Shown here in pieces: positions 15,845-15,866 of a stretch of DNA of 15,866 bases; position 1 is the first letter of the stretch, and each line of letters begins with the position of its first letter. The position numbers and the translations under genes were made by a program. The stretch lies in assembly GCA_015163815.1 (NCBI GenBank), contig JAAOIJ010000128.1:1-15866 (forward strand). Reading direction: 5' to 3'. Source of the DNA: Endozoicomonadaceae bacterium (GTDB lineage Bacteria; Pseudomonadota; Gammaproteobacteria; Pseudomonadales; Endozoicomonadaceae). The notes under the pieces were generated by a model. The model made no database searches. It saw nothing but the letters and a program-made list of their open reading frames with translations, and was not told where the DNA came from.

Positions 15845-15866
15845 AATAAAAAAATCAAATTATTTA

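Larger units (their letters stand above)
15163..15866. other. Long region upstream of gyrA
   Basis: These 704 bp hold the gyrA promoter, the heptamer array and a plus-facing promoter-like sequence. Beyond about 15413 I see no confident gene. There is a small perfect hairpin (GTTAGC-TCTAT-GCTAAC, 15569-15585) without a T-run, and one minus-strand open frame listed separately. No tRNA or rRNA is recognisable. Confidence 0.6.

Overview
This is an AT-rich stretch of a gammaproteobacterial chromosome. The gene families and several neighbourhoods are typical of that class: dapA-bamC-purC with a divergent bcp, gyrA-serC-pheA, and mreB-mreC-mreD. The low GC content, the short-type malate:quinone oxidoreductase, a PheA with a decayed dehydratase domain and scattered MITE-like repeats suggest a host-associated lineage, perhaps in or near the Legionellales. 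That placement is inference; no rRNA or other decisive marker is present.

Layout. (1) 1-542: the 3' end of an unidentified + strand gene whose stop codon lies in the end of a 142-bp MITE-like repeat, then non-coding DNA. (2) 543-3788, minus strand: dapA -> bamC -> purC, spaced as an operon. (3) 3789-4107: a divergent intergenic region with promoter-like and palindromic sequences. (4) 4108-7463, plus strand: bcp with a likely terminator, an mqo-like flavoprotein gene, and an SdaC-like amino acid permease. (5) 7464-7947: a gap holding the second MITE copy and a small GC-richer island. (6) 7948-10398, minus strand: mreB -> mreC -> mreD behind a good sigma-70-type promoter. (7) 10512-15162, minus strand: gyrA -> serC -> pheA. 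(8) 15163-15866: the gyrA promoter region with about 17 perfect copies of a 7-bp repeat, then a long stretch without a confident gene.

The genes cover central functions: lysine/diaminopimelate synthesis (DapA), outer-membrane protein assembly (BamC), purine synthesis (PurC), peroxide defence (Bcp), malate oxidation into the quinone pool (Mqo), serine/threonine-type uptake, rod-shape maintenance (MreBCD), DNA supercoiling (GyrA), serine and PLP synthesis (SerC) and chorismate mutase (PheA N-terminus).

I see no new multi-gene system such as defence, secretion, biosynthetic cluster, CRISPR or prophage. The points most worth a second look are the heptamer array that abuts the gyrA -35 and lies between two outward-facing promoter-like sequences, the PheA that keeps chorismate mutase residues but has lost the dehydratase and phenylalanine-binding motifs, and the MITE pair, one copy of which ends a gene.
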